A stretch of DNA of 64,000 bases. It comes from Mariniphaga sp041686935. GTDB taxonomy: Bacteria > Bacteroidota > Bacteroidia > Bacteroidales > Prolixibacteraceae. Below, in pieces: positions 44,685 to 54,139 of the stretch (its first letter is position 1; each line of letters starts with the position of its first letter). The DNA is taken from positions 496,001 to 560,000 of the forward strand of contig JAWLCW010000001.1 in the NCBI GenBank assembly GCA_041686935.1, given 5' to 3'. Below the pieces are notes generated by a model. The model had not been told where the DNA came from and made no database searches. It saw nothing but the letters and a program-made list of their open reading frames with translations. Position numbers and translations under genes: made by a program.

Positions 44685-45488
44685 ATGGAAAAGAAAAAGA
44701 TCCTTTATATTTCTCAGGAAATTACCCCTTATTTACCCGAATCAGAAATGTCGGAAATTGCCCGCTATCTGCCGCAGGGAGTTCAGGAGAAGGGGAGGGA
44801 AATCCGTACATTTATGCCGCGTTATGGTTGTGTAAACGAAAGACGGAATCAACTGCACGAAGTTATTCGGCTTTCGGGGATGAATCTGGTTATCGACGAT
44901 ACTGACCACCCGTTAATTATTAAAGTGGCTTCCATTCAAACAGCGCGCATGCAGGTTTATTTTATCGATAACGAGGATTATTTTCACCGGAAACAGGTTG
45001 TTGCCAGTTCAAAAGGAGAGGAGTTTGCCGACAACGACGAGCGTGCCCTGTTTTTTGCAAGGGGAGTTCTGGAAACAGTGATAAAACTTCGTTGGGCCCC
45101 CGATTTAATTCATTGTCACGGCTGGTTAACCGGCCTGGTTCCGCTGTTTATCAAAAAGTATTATTACAATAATCCACTGTTCAGACAATCGAAAGTGGTT
45201 TATTCAGTTTATAACGATGAATTTAAAAAAACATTAAATCCGGAAATTAAAAATAAAGTATTACTCGACGGAATGGCACCTGAGGATGTAATTCTGCTTG
45301 AAAATCCGGATTACATTAATTTTAGCAAACTGGCCATCAATTATTCCGATGCAATCATTCAGGGTGCTGAAAAAATCAATCCCGAACTGGAGAAGTATAT
45401 TCAGACTTCAGGGAAACCATTCCTCGAATATCAGCCCAAAGAAAAATTCATTGAAACTTACGACGATTTTTACGAAAAAGTATGGTAG
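44685..45488 (+). CDS. Single-domain GT5 glycogen/starch synthase homologue
   Basis: The ATG at 44685 gives 267 residues (MEKKKILYISQEITPYLPES). The sequence matches only the N-terminal Rossmann domain of glycogen synthase: ISQEITPYLPESEMSEIARYLPQ, VYFIDNEDYFHRK, PDLIHCHGWLTGLVPLFIKK. The usual KTGGL-type ADP-glucose motif at the N-terminus is changed to PESEMSE, and the C-terminal GT1 half is absent. It is therefore unlikely to be a normal glycogen synthase; a regulatory or non-catalytic role is possible. The gene sits between panC and DUF4270. Confidence 0.8.
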   Translation: MEKKKILYISQEITPYLPESEMSEIARYLPQGVQEKGREIRTFMPRYGCVNERRNQLHEVIRLSGMNLVIDDTDHPLIIKVASIQTARMQVYFIDNEDYFHRKQVVASSKGEEFADNDERALFFARGVLETVIKLRWAPDLIHCHGWLTGLVPLFIKKYYYNNPLFRQSKVVYSVYNDEFKKTLNPEIKNKVLLDGMAPEDVILLENPDYINFSKLAINYSDAIIQGAEKINPELEKYIQTSGKPFLEYQPKEKFIETYDDFYEKVW

Positions 45489-45619
45489 TTGTTAAAAGAT
45501 CAAATTTTATCGTAAAAAGATTAAAATTAAATTCAATTACTCATCTCCCTCAACGATTTTTTATACGTTTGTGATTTATTTTACCAATCAGGAAAACAAT
45601 TAACTAAAAAAAGAATTCA

Positions 45620-46957
45620 GTGAATCTCAAATTTGCTTCAAAATATAATTTGGCTGTTCTGGCAATCGCTTTTATTGCATTTTTTTCTGCATGTAACGAA
45701 ACCAATGATTTGGGGATGGAGTTGTTGCCTTCAACAGATTTAATCGAGGTGAAAAATCTGGTGGATAAAAACAGTATTTCTTCGTTTACCTATACTGAAG
45801 GTCCAATTCGGACAGATGAACCAACAAGAAGTCTTCTGGGAAGTTTTTTCGATCCCGTTTTTGGAAAAACTACCATAAATTTTGCCGCCCATTTCAGGCT
45901 GCAGGATTATCCAGATTTTGGAACAAATCCGGTTGCCGATTCGGTAAAACTATTTCTTTATTACCGGCTAATGTACGGAGATACAGTTACACCTCAAAAG
46001 TTCAGGGTTTATGAACTGGAATCGCCGATTGAAGTGGATCAAAATTATCTTCAGGATGTAAACCTGAAGGAAAAAGCTTCAATGCAATTGCTTGGCGAAA
46101 GGGATTATACTCCGGTTATAAGACTCGATTCAGCAAGTCAGGATACATTTTATCAGTTGATTACCATACCTCTTGATATTTCACTGGGACAAAAACTGGT
46201 AAATGCCGATTCTCTTCAAATGGTTAATAACGATGTTTTTCTGGAATATTTTAAAGGGCTTTACATCGAATCGGAAGAACAGACTTCTGTGGGCGGTTCA
46301 ATTCTCACTCTGGAAGCGGCCTCAAGCAGTATTTTTCAGGGTTCGGCACTGGTAGTTTATTACAATAACGACGAAAATAAAAACGATGATACACCGGATA
46401 CTTTGCTGAATCCTTATGTGATTACTCAATTCAGTGCGCGGGTAAATTCCATTGAACACGATTACACAGGTACCCCTTTCGAGGCAAACTTAAATGTGGA
46501 TTCCGGAACTGATTCTTTAATTTATGTGCAGGCCACTGGAGGCTTGAGATCTAAAATTTATATTGAAGGACTTTCTGCGTGGAAAGACTCCGTTAATATG
46601 GCAATAAATAAAGCTGAACTTGTATTTCAGGTTGATACAATTGCCAGCGAATTGGAAAAATTTAGGGCGCCTTCGCAACTGCTTTTTACAGTACTTGATG
46701 AAACAGGCAAAGAATTTCTGCCTGCAGATTATTCTTTTCTGCCGTCATATTATGGTGGAGCACTTCGCTCCGACTACACTTACCGGTTCAACATTACGCA
46801 GCACCTTCAGCAAATAATTAAGGGAGAAGCTGAAAATTACGGTTTCTTTTTAACAACAGCCCGCAAAAACAGCGAGGCCAACCGGGTTGTTCTGAAAGGA
46901 AGCAACAGCCAAACCGGAATTAAACTGGTGATTACTTATTCGAAATTTAATCAGTGA
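45620..46957 (+). CDS. DUF4270 surface lipoprotein
   Basis: The protein starts with GTG and has 445 residues and a lipoprotein signal (AFIAFFSAC). The conserved DUF4270 pattern is visible: TNDLGMELLPSTDLIEVK, SLLGSFFDPVFGKTTINFAAHFRL, DSVKLFLYYRLMYGDT and the C-terminal QHLQQIIKGEAENYGFFL. The family is found throughout Bacteroidota and its function is unknown; it is rich in beta strands and probably exposed on the outer membrane. A TACGTTTG -7-like box lies at 45564-45571. Confidence 0.85.
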   Translation: MNLKFASKYNLAVLAIAFIAFFSACNETNDLGMELLPSTDLIEVKNLVDKNSISSFTYTEGPIRTDEPTRSLLGSFFDPVFGKTTINFAAHFRLQDYPDFGTNPVADSVKLFLYYRLMYGDTVTPQKFRVYELESPIEVDQNYLQDVNLKEKASMQLLGERDYTPVIRLDSASQDTFYQLITIPLDISLGQKLVNADSLQMVNNDVFLEYFKGLYIESEEQTSVGGSILTLEAASSSIFQGSALVVYYNNDENKNDDTPDTLLNPYVITQFSARVNSIEHDYTGTPFEANLNVDSGTDSLIYVQATGGLRSKIYIEGLSAWKDSVNMAINKAELVFQVDTIASELEKFRAPSQLLFTVLDETGKEFLPADYSFLPSYYGGALRSDYTYRFNITQHLQQIIKGEAENYGFFLTTARKNSEANRVVLKGSNSQTGIKLVITYSKFNQ

Positions 46958-47038
46958 AGGATTTGTACTTCGCTGAATATAAAATGTTAAAACTTCCGGC
47001 TTTGCCTGAATTCAGTGTTTTTGCATCTTTGGTCTGAG

Positions 47039-47607
47039 ATGAGTTTTACCCATTTTATAACATTCCTGTTTATTGGTATCGGATTGAGTTTCGATTCGTT
47101 TGCAGTATCGGTTTCGTGCGGATTGATGAAGCAGGAAATCCGTTTCAGACAGGCCGTTCCCATTGCTTTCTCTTTGGCTTTTTTTCAGGCTTTTTTCCGG
47201 TTATCGGATGGCTTGCAGGGAAAACCATTCACAATTATATCAGTTCGGTTGACCACTGGATTGCCTTTGGGTTGCTGGCTTTTATCGGTATTAAAATGAT
47301 GGTGGAAGGTATGAAACCCACCGGTATGCTGCAAAAATTCAATCCGTTCAGGAAACGGGTAATCATAAGTCTTTCCATAGCAACAAGCATCGATGCGTTG
47401 GTGGTGGGTCTCAGTTTCGGTTTTCTCGAAATGCCTGTTTTATTCCCGATTATTATTATTGGTGCGGTAACTTTTATATCTTCCATGTTGGGGATGCTGT
47501 TCGGGAAAAATATTCCGGCAAAAAGAAGCAGGCAATCGCTTATTCTGGGAGGAATTATTTTGTTTGGGATGGGAGTAAAAATTTTGATTGAACAAGCCTT
47601 TTTATAG
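47039..47607 (+). pseudogene. mntP: Manganese efflux pump MntP, split by a -1 frameshift at U-UUU-UUC
   Basis: The first frame from the ATG at 47039 gives MSFTHFITFLFIGIGLSFDSFAVSVSCGL to FFQAF. The rest of the protein (FPVIGWLAGKTIHNYI, SIATSIDALVVGLSFGFL, ending at 47607) is in the -1 frame. Joined at 47191-47197 the product is a normal MntP of about 190 residues with both conserved Asp motifs. The junction GCT-TTT-TTC has six T where seven would keep the frame. It forms the heptamer T-TTT-TTC in the correct phase for -1 slippage. It may be a dead gene, a homopolymer sequencing error, or a slippage-expressed gene. Confidence 0.85.
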
Positions 47608-47617
47608 ATTTGCTTTG

Positions 47618-48619
47618 ATGAAAATTGGAAATCTCATACTGGAAGGAACTCCGCTGTTTTTGGCGCCCATGGAAGACGTGACTTACAAGTCGTTTCGGTG
47701 GATGTGCAAAAAATACGGTGCCGATGTGATGTACACCGAGTTTGTTTCGTCGGAAGCACTGGTTCGCGATGTGAAAAAGTCGAAACAGAAGATGGTTTTG
47801 TTTGATTTTGACCGTCCGGTGGCCATTCAGATTTACGGGCATAATACTGATTCGATGGTGCGTGCTGCGAAGGTAGCCGAAGAGCTGAAGCCCGATTTTA
47901 TTGACATCAACTTCGGCTGCCCCATGAAAAAAATTATCCGGCACGGCGCCGGGGCTGCCATGTTACGCGACCTCCCCAAAATGCAGCAAATGGCTGCCGA
48001 AATTGTAAAAGCAGTAAACGTTCCGGTAACGGCCAAAACCCGCCTTGGCTGGGATAAAAATGACAAACCAATTGTGGAGGCAGCCCTGCGCCTTCAGGAT
48101 GCAGGAATTACTGCGCTGGCCATCCACGGACGTACCCGCGAACAATTGTACACCGGCATGGCTGACTGGACTTTAATCGGCGAAGTAAAAAACCACCCTC
48201 AAATTCAAATTCCTATCATTGGGAACGGCGATATAACTAGCGGCGAAAAAGCAAAACTTTTGCTGGAACAAACCGGTGTGGATGCGCTGATGATTGGCCG
48301 TCCGGCAATTGGCCGCCCCTGGATTTTCAGGGAAGTCAAGCAATACCTGCAAACCGGCGAAACACCTTCTTCTCCCACTGTTGCCGAAGTGGTTGAAAAT
48401 GTAAAGGAACAAATGCAACTCAATCTGGAATGGAAAGACAATGAGCGCTCCGCCATTTTAATGATGCGCCGTCATTTTGCCAAATATTTCCCGGGATTGC
48501 CTAAATTTCGCGAACTGAAAATCAGGTTGCTGCGTGCCGAAACCAATGCCGAAGTGACTGAAATTCTCGATGAAATTGTGAAGCAATATGGCGATTTGAG
48601 GCCGGATTATCAAGAATAA
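47618..48619 (+). CDS. dusB: tRNA-dihydrouridine synthase
   Basis: The ATG at 47618 gives 333 residues. Features are the FMN-binding TIM barrel start LFLAPMEDVTYKSFR, INFGCPMKKIIRHGAGAAML with the catalytic Cys nearby, VTAKTRLGWD, LAIHGRTREQLYTG and IGNGDITSG. The set fits the DusB branch. It reduces uridines in tRNA D-loops. It follows mntP by 10 bases and overlaps the antisense small gene at its 3' end by 10 bases. Confidence 0.93.
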   Translation: MKIGNLILEGTPLFLAPMEDVTYKSFRWMCKKYGADVMYTEFVSSEALVRDVKKSKQKMVLFDFDRPVAIQIYGHNTDSMVRAAKVAEELKPDFIDINFGCPMKKIIRHGAGAAMLRDLPKMQQMAAEIVKAVNVPVTAKTRLGWDKNDKPIVEAALRLQDAGITALAIHGRTREQLYTGMADWTLIGEVKNHPQIQIPIIGNGDITSGEKAKLLLEQTGVDALMIGRPAIGRPWIFREVKQYLQTGETPSSPTVAEVVENVKEQMQLNLEWKDNERSAILMMRRHFAKYFPGLPKFRELKIRLLRAETNAEVTEILDEIVKQYGDLRPDYQE

Positions 48620-48846
48620 AGTCCATATTTTTCCTTTACCTCTTCATGCGGAGTTACCCGGCCTTCATCAATATCCCTGAGTCCTTGTTCTATTCCCCGT
48701 TTCTGCTCTGGTGTCAGATTATGCCACCAATCCTCTTCAGATGATGCTGAATCTTTAACAAGCTTCAGGTATTCAATGGTTTCATCATCATCGAGTTTGG
48801 TAAGCCATTCGATTAATTCCAGTTTTATTGCATCGTGTCCCATCAT
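48610..48846 (-). CDS. Orphan antitoxin-like small protein
   Basis: The ATG at 48846 gives 78 residues (MMGHDAIKLELIEWL). The layout LTPEQKRGIEQGLRDIDEGR followed by VTPHEEVKEKYG is the C-terminal neutralising segment of antitoxins that pair with RelE/ParE-type toxins. No toxin gene follows; instead its 3' end overlaps dusB by 10 bases. It is not closely alike in sequence to the antitoxin at 15915. Confidence 0.55.
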   Translation of the reverse strand: MMGHDAIKLELIEWLTKLDDDETIEYLKLVKDSASSEEDWWHNLTPEQKRGIEQGLRDIDEGRVTPHEEVKEKYGLYS

Positions 48847-48878
48847 TTTTTTCTTCAAATTTACAAATTCCTGCTAAT

Positions 48879-49670
48879 TTAATTCACCACCAGCTTTTGC
48901 GAAGGGCTTCTTTTGTTGCCGTATTCAACAAAATAATGGTAAATCCCGCTTTTGTAATCCGAAACATTTAACAGAAGGTGGTCGGTGTGGTTGTCGATGG
49001 CAAACCGATTCACCTGCTTGCCGCTGTTATCGAAAAGAAAAAGTGTTCCTTCCCGTATTTCCGGTGGCAATGTGTAAGCCACTTTTAACTGACCGGTTGT
49101 GGGATTTGGGAAAGCCTTCAGACTAAATTCCGGATTTTCATTTTCAATAAAAGTGCTGACAACCGGTGTTCCGGGCAGGCTGTAAATGTTGGTCCACACC
49201 TTTTCGGGCCAAACAGAAAAATCGTAGCAATACGAAAAAAGTTTGTACGTGTTCTCACCGATTTTGCTGATGTAGTTGTAGAGCGCACCGTCGATGAATG
49301 TGAGTTGCGAACCGTCTTCGTTGATGATTTTACTGTCGTACTCGTAATATTCCGGCGAAGTGTTGTACCTGTAAAACGTGCAAAGCAGTTCAATTCCGGC
49401 ATCGTTGTCAAACAGTTTTTCCGACAGGAATTTAATATCGTACAGAAAAAAATTTGCCGGCACATTGCAGTTGATGGTTTTGAACAGTGAGTGGTCGGTG
49501 TTGTAAATGCGGCATTGCCCGTTGGGTACATCCATCAGGTAATATTTGTACCCGAGGGTTTCAAACTCAACCACCGAAGTGGAGTAGTCATATTTTTTTT
49601 CGAGGGAAATCTGTGCGTTGCCCATTGTAAAAATGAACAGGAGCATGGCAGTGGTGAAAAATGATTTCAT
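48879..49670 (-). CDS. Secreted protein with type IX sorting domain
   Basis: The protein has 263 residues with a signal peptide ending near MGNAQ. Residues about 20-175 are an unrecognised beta-rich domain with several Tyr/Asn-rich strands (YKYYLMDVPNGQCRIYNTDH). The last 80 residues are a type A Por secretion domain (FPNPTTGQLKVAYTLP, SGIYHYFVEYG, QKLVVN), so it is probably exported by T9SS. It is downstream of the TPR gene with a 130-base gap containing a TCCCGA palindrome, so it may be a separate unit. Confidence 0.8.
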   Translation of the reverse strand: MKSFFTTAMLLFIFTMGNAQISLEKKYDYSTSVVEFETLGYKYYLMDVPNGQCRIYNTDHSLFKTINCNVPANFFLYDIKFLSEKLFDNDAGIELLCTFYRYNTSPEYYEYDSKIINEDGSQLTFIDGALYNYISKIGENTYKLFSYCYDFSVWPEKVWTNIYSLPGTPVVSTFIENENPEFSLKAFPNPTTGQLKVAYTLPPEIREGTLFLFDNSGKQVNRFAIDNHTDHLLLNVSDYKSGIYHYFVEYGNKRSPSQKLVVN

Positions 49671-49716
49671 CTCATTTAATTGATTATTTTATTTGTATTC
49701 CATGTAACTCTCAATG

Positions 49717-49734
49717 TCCCGATAATTATCGGGA
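49717..49734. repeat. 18-base perfect palindrome TCCCGATAATTATCGGGA
   Basis: This lies between the TPR gene and the T9SS cargo gene. It shares arms TCCCGA/TCGGGA with palindromes at 2005-2022 and 59518-59533. It may act as a weak terminator or be a dispersed repeat. Confidence 0.5.
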
Positions 49735-49800
49735 TTAATTCTTCTTGTTTGTGAATTTGAAGAATGAAAATTCATGTTCGTTTCATAACAATTTGTTTTT

Positions 49801-50424
49801 TTACCTCATCAGTTGCAATCCCTCGTTTGCCGACGCATCGCCGGGATTGTACAATTTGACTTTGTTAAAAAGTACTTTGGCCTGGTTGTAATTTCCTGTG
49901 AAATAGGAAGTCCAGGCCAGCATGAGCAGCCCGTCGTAATCAAACGGGTACAAGTCAACCACCTTTTTGAACAGCGGCAGGGCTTTGTCGTAGTTTTTGC
50001 GTTCGTAGTAAATCAACCCCAGCCGGAACATAGCAACGGTATTGTTGGGATGAATTTCGAGGATTTTGTTGTAGAGCTCAATCACCTCGTCCCAGTGGCC
50101 CAGTGCAGCTTTGGGCAGAATCAACCCAAAACGGGCTTCCTCGGAATAGGGTTTTAGTTGTTGTGCGCGAGAGTAATAGGTAACTGACTCATCGAACCGA
50201 CCTGCATTGTAATACAGCCAGCCCATCCGCAGGTTAATTTCGTACGACGACTGGTCGTAAACTTTATTCAATTCTCCGGCAGCAGCCACAAAATCCTTGT
50301 TTTTTTCCAGTTCGTAGCTCCTGACAAAAGCCTGTTCCAGTGTTTCCTGGTTTACCTGACCAAAAACAGGAAAAGCCGCTAATACTAGTATGAGTAAAAT
50401 TACTTTACTTTTTAAAAATTCCAT
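49801..50424 (-). CDS. Periplasmic TPR protein
   Basis: This is a 207-residue protein with a signal peptide (AAFPVFGQ). It carries about five tetratricopeptide repeats, for example LRMGWLYYNAGRFDESVTYY, VIELYNKILEIHPNNTVAMF and LPLFKKVVDLYPFDYDGLL. It overlaps the upstream beta-barrel gene by 13 bases, so translation is coupled. It probably acts as a periplasmic scaffold with the barrel protein and the urea transporter/M23 protein of the same operon. Confidence 0.85.
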   Translation of the reverse strand: MEFLKSKVILLILVLAAFPVFGQVNQETLEQAFVRSYELEKNKDFVAAAGELNKVYDQSSYEINLRMGWLYYNAGRFDESVTYYSRAQQLKPYSEEARFGLILPKAALGHWDEVIELYNKILEIHPNNTVAMFRLGLIYYERKNYDKALPLFKKVVDLYPFDYDGLLMLAWTSYFTGNYNQAKVLFNKVKLYNPGDASANEGLQLMR

Positions 50425-51743
50425 GATATCCCGGCTGTTAAAGTATGTTTTATATAATTGTAACTCACTGAGTTGCTCTCCACCAGGTTGTTGTATACCT
50501 TGTAGGTCTCAGAAACGTCCTGACTAAGATAGCGCAAAACAAGCTGATATTTTTTTCCAGTGGAAAAATAGATGCTTCCCGAATATTTTTGTTCCGAAAC
50601 GCCTGGAAAATTGGACACCACATAGCCACCCGATTCGATAAAATTTTCCATTTCACCATTCAGGTACTGCCCGTAAAAATGCACTGGTCCCAATTGTGCT
50701 CCACCTGAAATGCCAAATGTGTTGAATCCGAAACCGTTTTCGTCGCTGTTTTTAAAATATACCCGCGGAGTAAAATAAAAATTGAGGTTTGAAAGCGGAT
50801 ACACCGTGAGCCAGGCTGAAAGTTGTGTAAATTTATGGTCGGTTATGTTGGCCAGATTTATTTCTGCCCCGGGCGAAAAACCTCCGAAATGCGTCCACGC
50901 CGATGTGGAAAAAACAAAGTCGGAAAAATTTGCCGAAGAGTTGTAGAACATCTTCATCTGATTTCCGGTAAAACCTCCCAAAAATAATTCATAATTACCC
51001 CAGATGGCTGAGATGGAAGGAGAAACATTCAGCTTTTTTCCCAACACAAAATGCGGATTCAAATAATACTGAAACTGATTGGTTTTCATTGGAAAACTAT
51101 TCGCAGACCTCCAGTCGATTCGTTGCTCGCGATTTAATCCAACATATGTCAGGTTATGGTTTACACTAATTCCCGGGGTAATCCGGTGGCTAAGGTCGAA
51201 CGATTCAAAATGGTAATTTTTCAGGTAGTAAGCTTCACCGTAATCTTCGCCCACGCCGGCTTGCTGTCCATGAGTTGCTGTAGTTAACGTTTCAAAATCA
51301 GGATTAAAACTGTAACCCGCTTCCAATCCAACCCGGGTAATTTTCTTTTCGGAAAAACCGATTTTATCCTGCATGGCGGGAGAAAAACTGCCTGCGGATT
51401 TGTAGGCTTCAGATGTTCGTCCTCCCCAAAGCAGACTGTAATACAAGTATTCCTGCAGCCACTCAAACGACTGGTCATTTTCCCAGGCCTTCAAAAACCA
51501 TTCGCTGGCTGTACGGTATTTTTTCAGGTTGTAATATGCAATACCGGTGCGGGCCTGCAGATAAAAAAAGTCGATGTCCTGCCGACGGGCTTCTTTTGAA
51601 TAATCAATCAATTCAACCCATTTCCCCTGAAGAAAAAGTTCATACGAAACTTTGTCCACTTCCGGATAATTCAGTTTTTGCTGCGCCTGAACCGCCAGCA
51701 AAAACAAGGTAAACACCACTATCAATCCAATTCGTTTCTGCAT
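50412..51743 (-). CDS. Outer-membrane beta-barrel protein with N-terminal TPR part
   Basis: The 443-residue protein has a signal peptide ending near AVQAQ. Residues about 25-130 form helical repeats of TPR type (ARTGIAYYNLKKYRTASEWF). From about 140 to the end there are many amphipathic strands ending in an aromatic residue (HTLTAGISWNF), as in outer-membrane barrels. It overlaps the genes on both sides (22 bases upstream, 13 downstream). Similar TPR-barrel pairs often act in surface polysaccharide or envelope export, but no function can be assigned here. Confidence 0.75.
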   Translation of the reverse strand: MQKRIGLIVVFTLFLLAVQAQQKLNYPEVDKVSYELFLQGKWVELIDYSKEARRQDIDFFYLQARTGIAYYNLKKYRTASEWFLKAWENDQSFEWLQEYLYYSLLWGGRTSEAYKSAGSFSPAMQDKIGFSEKKITRVGLEAGYSFNPDFETLTTATHGQQAGVGEDYGEAYYLKNYHFESFDLSHRITPGISVNHNLTYVGLNREQRIDWRSANSFPMKTNQFQYYLNPHFVLGKKLNVSPSISAIWGNYELFLGGFTGNQMKMFYNSSANFSDFVFSTSAWTHFGGFSPGAEINLANITDHKFTQLSAWLTVYPLSNLNFYFTPRVYFKNSDENGFGFNTFGISGGAQLGPVHFYGQYLNGEMENFIESGGYVVSNFPGVSEQKYSGSIYFSTGKKYQLVLRYLSQDVSETYKVYNNLVESNSVSYNYIKHTLTAGISWNF

Positions 51744-53953
51744 ATCATTTTCAGCTTAGCCTCATTTAAATCTATCAAAATTTCAAATTCACCCTGTTGA
51801 GTAATTTCAATTTTGCTTGTACACGCTTTCACCTTTCTGCCCGCAATTTTTTTTGTGATTTCAGCTTCCATTTTTACCGAATCCGACGAGAGAATGTCTA
51901 CGGCTTCTTTTAACGTAAGCTCGTATTCTGCTTTCAGGAAGAGAAACAAAGGAGCAACAAAATCCTGCAGGAATTTCAGCATGCCGCCAAAAAGCAGGTG
52001 AACAGGTAGTGTGTCATTAATTCTGCTGCCAGCCTGGAAACCTACCGGAACCTTAAATAGCGAAACGTAAAACCAAAACAGTGGCGAATGTTTTTTCCCG
52101 TTGAAATTGGTAAAAAAGTGCATGTCGCCCTGGTTGTACAAATAAGCACGTCCGTTGTGTTTTTCGCAACGAAGGAATGTGGTATTGTAAACATCGGTTT
52201 CGGCTACCCAGGAATATTCGCCTGCCAGCTTTTTCCATTTTGTTTTTTTTGAATCCACTTCCACCGAAACATTTATCCGTCGTCCGGGAATGAAATGCAA
52301 TGCGTTGTTCAGCACTTCATTTTTGGAAGGGTTGACCAAAACCTGGTCTTTTTGAGGAAAATCGAAAGATTTTAGCGAATATCCGGAATTTTCCTTCAGC
52401 AAATAGTGGCCAAACGGGTAGTCAGTGGTAACAGAACCTACATACGGATTGGCCTGAAACTGAAAATGCAGGTGCGGATAAGGCGAACGTCCTGAGTTTC
52501 CGCAGCGGCCAATCAACTGGCCTTTTTTCAATGAATCTCCGGTTTTTACTTCCACCGACTGGAATTTCAAGTGGCTGAGCTTGGAGTAAAAATAATCGTT
52601 GTGTTTGATAATGACTGTATTTCCCCAGTTGTCTTTCGTATTTACATCGCCGATGGCATTGTCAGGAACATTGTTCACCACCTCGGCTACAGTGCCTTCG
52701 GCAGGCGCCAAAACAGCTTTCCCGAAACAGAAATAATCTTCGGCAAAATCACCCGAATTTTTAAACTGCTGTCCGTCGCGGCCGGTAATGATGAAATCAA
52801 ATGCATGACGCCAGGCGCCTTTGTGGGTGTGTTCGCCGTTGTGTGCCTGACTTACCGTCCATTCACCATAAAACGGCAAAGCTGCCGAAACCGGGTAAGC
52901 CGCCGGGAAACGCTTCATATTTCCAGAATAGAGGTACAGGTTTTTTTCGGGTTTTCCCAGTTGCACCGGCGTTTCAATCAAATGCCGCGGACGTTTCTCA
53001 CGCAATTTCAGCGCATACAAAAATGTTAAAACAATCACGTTGAACGGCAGCGAATAAGGCGAAATGCGAAACAATACAAAAAGCTGCTGGGTGCTGGTGG
53101 TAATTAAAACCACCGCCGGCAAGAGCAGAATAATCCAGCCGAAACTCACTCTTCCCGGAACAAGATAATACCCGCCCAGTGCAATGGCTGTCAGAATGTA
53201 GTTGAACCCGATAAATGTGTATCCCAACGAATCGAATTCGATGCCTACAAACAGGTAAAACAAAAACGCTACGGCATAGCCCAGAATGGAAAGCACAAAA
53301 GTTATTCGCGAATAGATGAGCAGTCCTATGGAAATAATAATTCCGGCCAGCAAATGCGTTTGAAAAAAGATGGCGCCCAACGAATGGAAATAGATGCGGA
53401 TAAACGAAGAGGGGATGCTTTTTTCAAGGAAATCATAGAAATTTACAAATACATTCCCGCCAATAGAATAGAGTTCGTTGTATGTATAAATTCCTCGTTC
53501 GCTAAGATTTAGCGCCGATAAATTATTGGCCGACAGTGCAACCAACCAGATGGTGAGTAAAAAAGGAACACTTAAAAATGGCAGGCCGTATTTTCCCAAA
53601 ACGCCCTGAAAAACAACGGTGAGGAAAAAGCAGGTTAACGCGGTTATGGCAATTAAAACATACACCTCAATCGAAGGCTGGTAAAACAAACCCACCCCCA
53701 AGCCAACGAGCAGCGCGTTGAACCCGTAAAGTCCCGAACGCAGATAATACGCGTTGTAACCCAGCGCCCAGGCCAGTGTGTTGGCAATGAGCACCGCTAC
53801 CAAACCACCAATACCGGCGCCGTAATCGAAAAAACTGATGGCCACCAGAAATACCGCCAGCGTTTTTGAGGTGGAAAAAAACACCTGCGAGTAGCTGTTG
53901 AGGATTGAATGAAGGATTTCCTTCCCTGTGATTACATTTTGGTTTTCCGCCAT
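51722..53953 (-). CDS. Urea transporter-M23 endopeptidase fusion
   Basis: The 743-residue protein has two halves. Residues 1 to about 330 have about ten helices with the urea-transporter signatures LYGFNALLVGLGVGLFY and FIGFNYILTAIALGGYYLVPG. Residues about 375-510 form a LytM/M23 domain with zinc ligands His383 and Asp386 (HAFDF) and His494-x-His496 (HLHFQ), all intact, and GDSLKKGQLIGRCGNSG. A beta-rich tail of about 230 residues follows, with an unrecognised fold. It would join a urea or amide channel to a peptidoglycan hydrolase facing the periplasm. No urease genes are near. It overlaps the barrel gene, so the three genes form one unit. Confidence 0.88.
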   Translation of the reverse strand: MAENQNVITGKEILHSILNSYSQVFFSTSKTLAVFLVAISFFDYGAGIGGLVAVLIANTLAWALGYNAYYLRSGLYGFNALLVGLGVGLFYQPSIEVYVLIAITALTCFFLTVVFQGVLGKYGLPFLSVPFLLTIWLVALSANNLSALNLSERGIYTYNELYSIGGNVFVNFYDFLEKSIPSSFIRIYFHSLGAIFFQTHLLAGIIISIGLLIYSRITFVLSILGYAVAFLFYLFVGIEFDSLGYTFIGFNYILTAIALGGYYLVPGRVSFGWIILLLPAVVLITTSTQQLFVLFRISPYSLPFNVIVLTFLYALKLREKRPRHLIETPVQLGKPEKNLYLYSGNMKRFPAAYPVSAALPFYGEWTVSQAHNGEHTHKGAWRHAFDFIITGRDGQQFKNSGDFAEDYFCFGKAVLAPAEGTVAEVVNNVPDNAIGDVNTKDNWGNTVIIKHNDYFYSKLSHLKFQSVEVKTGDSLKKGQLIGRCGNSGRSPYPHLHFQFQANPYVGSVTTDYPFGHYLLKENSGYSLKSFDFPQKDQVLVNPSKNEVLNNALHFIPGRRINVSVEVDSKKTKWKKLAGEYSWVAETDVYNTTFLRCEKHNGRAYLYNQGDMHFFTNFNGKKHSPLFWFYVSLFKVPVGFQAGSRINDTLPVHLLFGGMLKFLQDFVAPLFLFLKAEYELTLKEAVDILSSDSVKMEAEITKKIAGRKVKACTSKIEITQQGEFEILIDLNEAKLKMICRNELD

Positions 53954-54139
53954 TATAAATCTCTAATCATTGACAAAAAGTCTTCTGATGCCAGCGGCAT
54001 CAAATGTTTATAGAAAAAGCCTGTCAAGTTTCTTGTTCGACCCCAAGGGGTCGTATGTCTTCCATGTGTTCATTATCTATAAACATGTAAACCCTCCGGG
54101 TTTGTGATTCTATTCATTAATTCCATTTTATACCAACGT

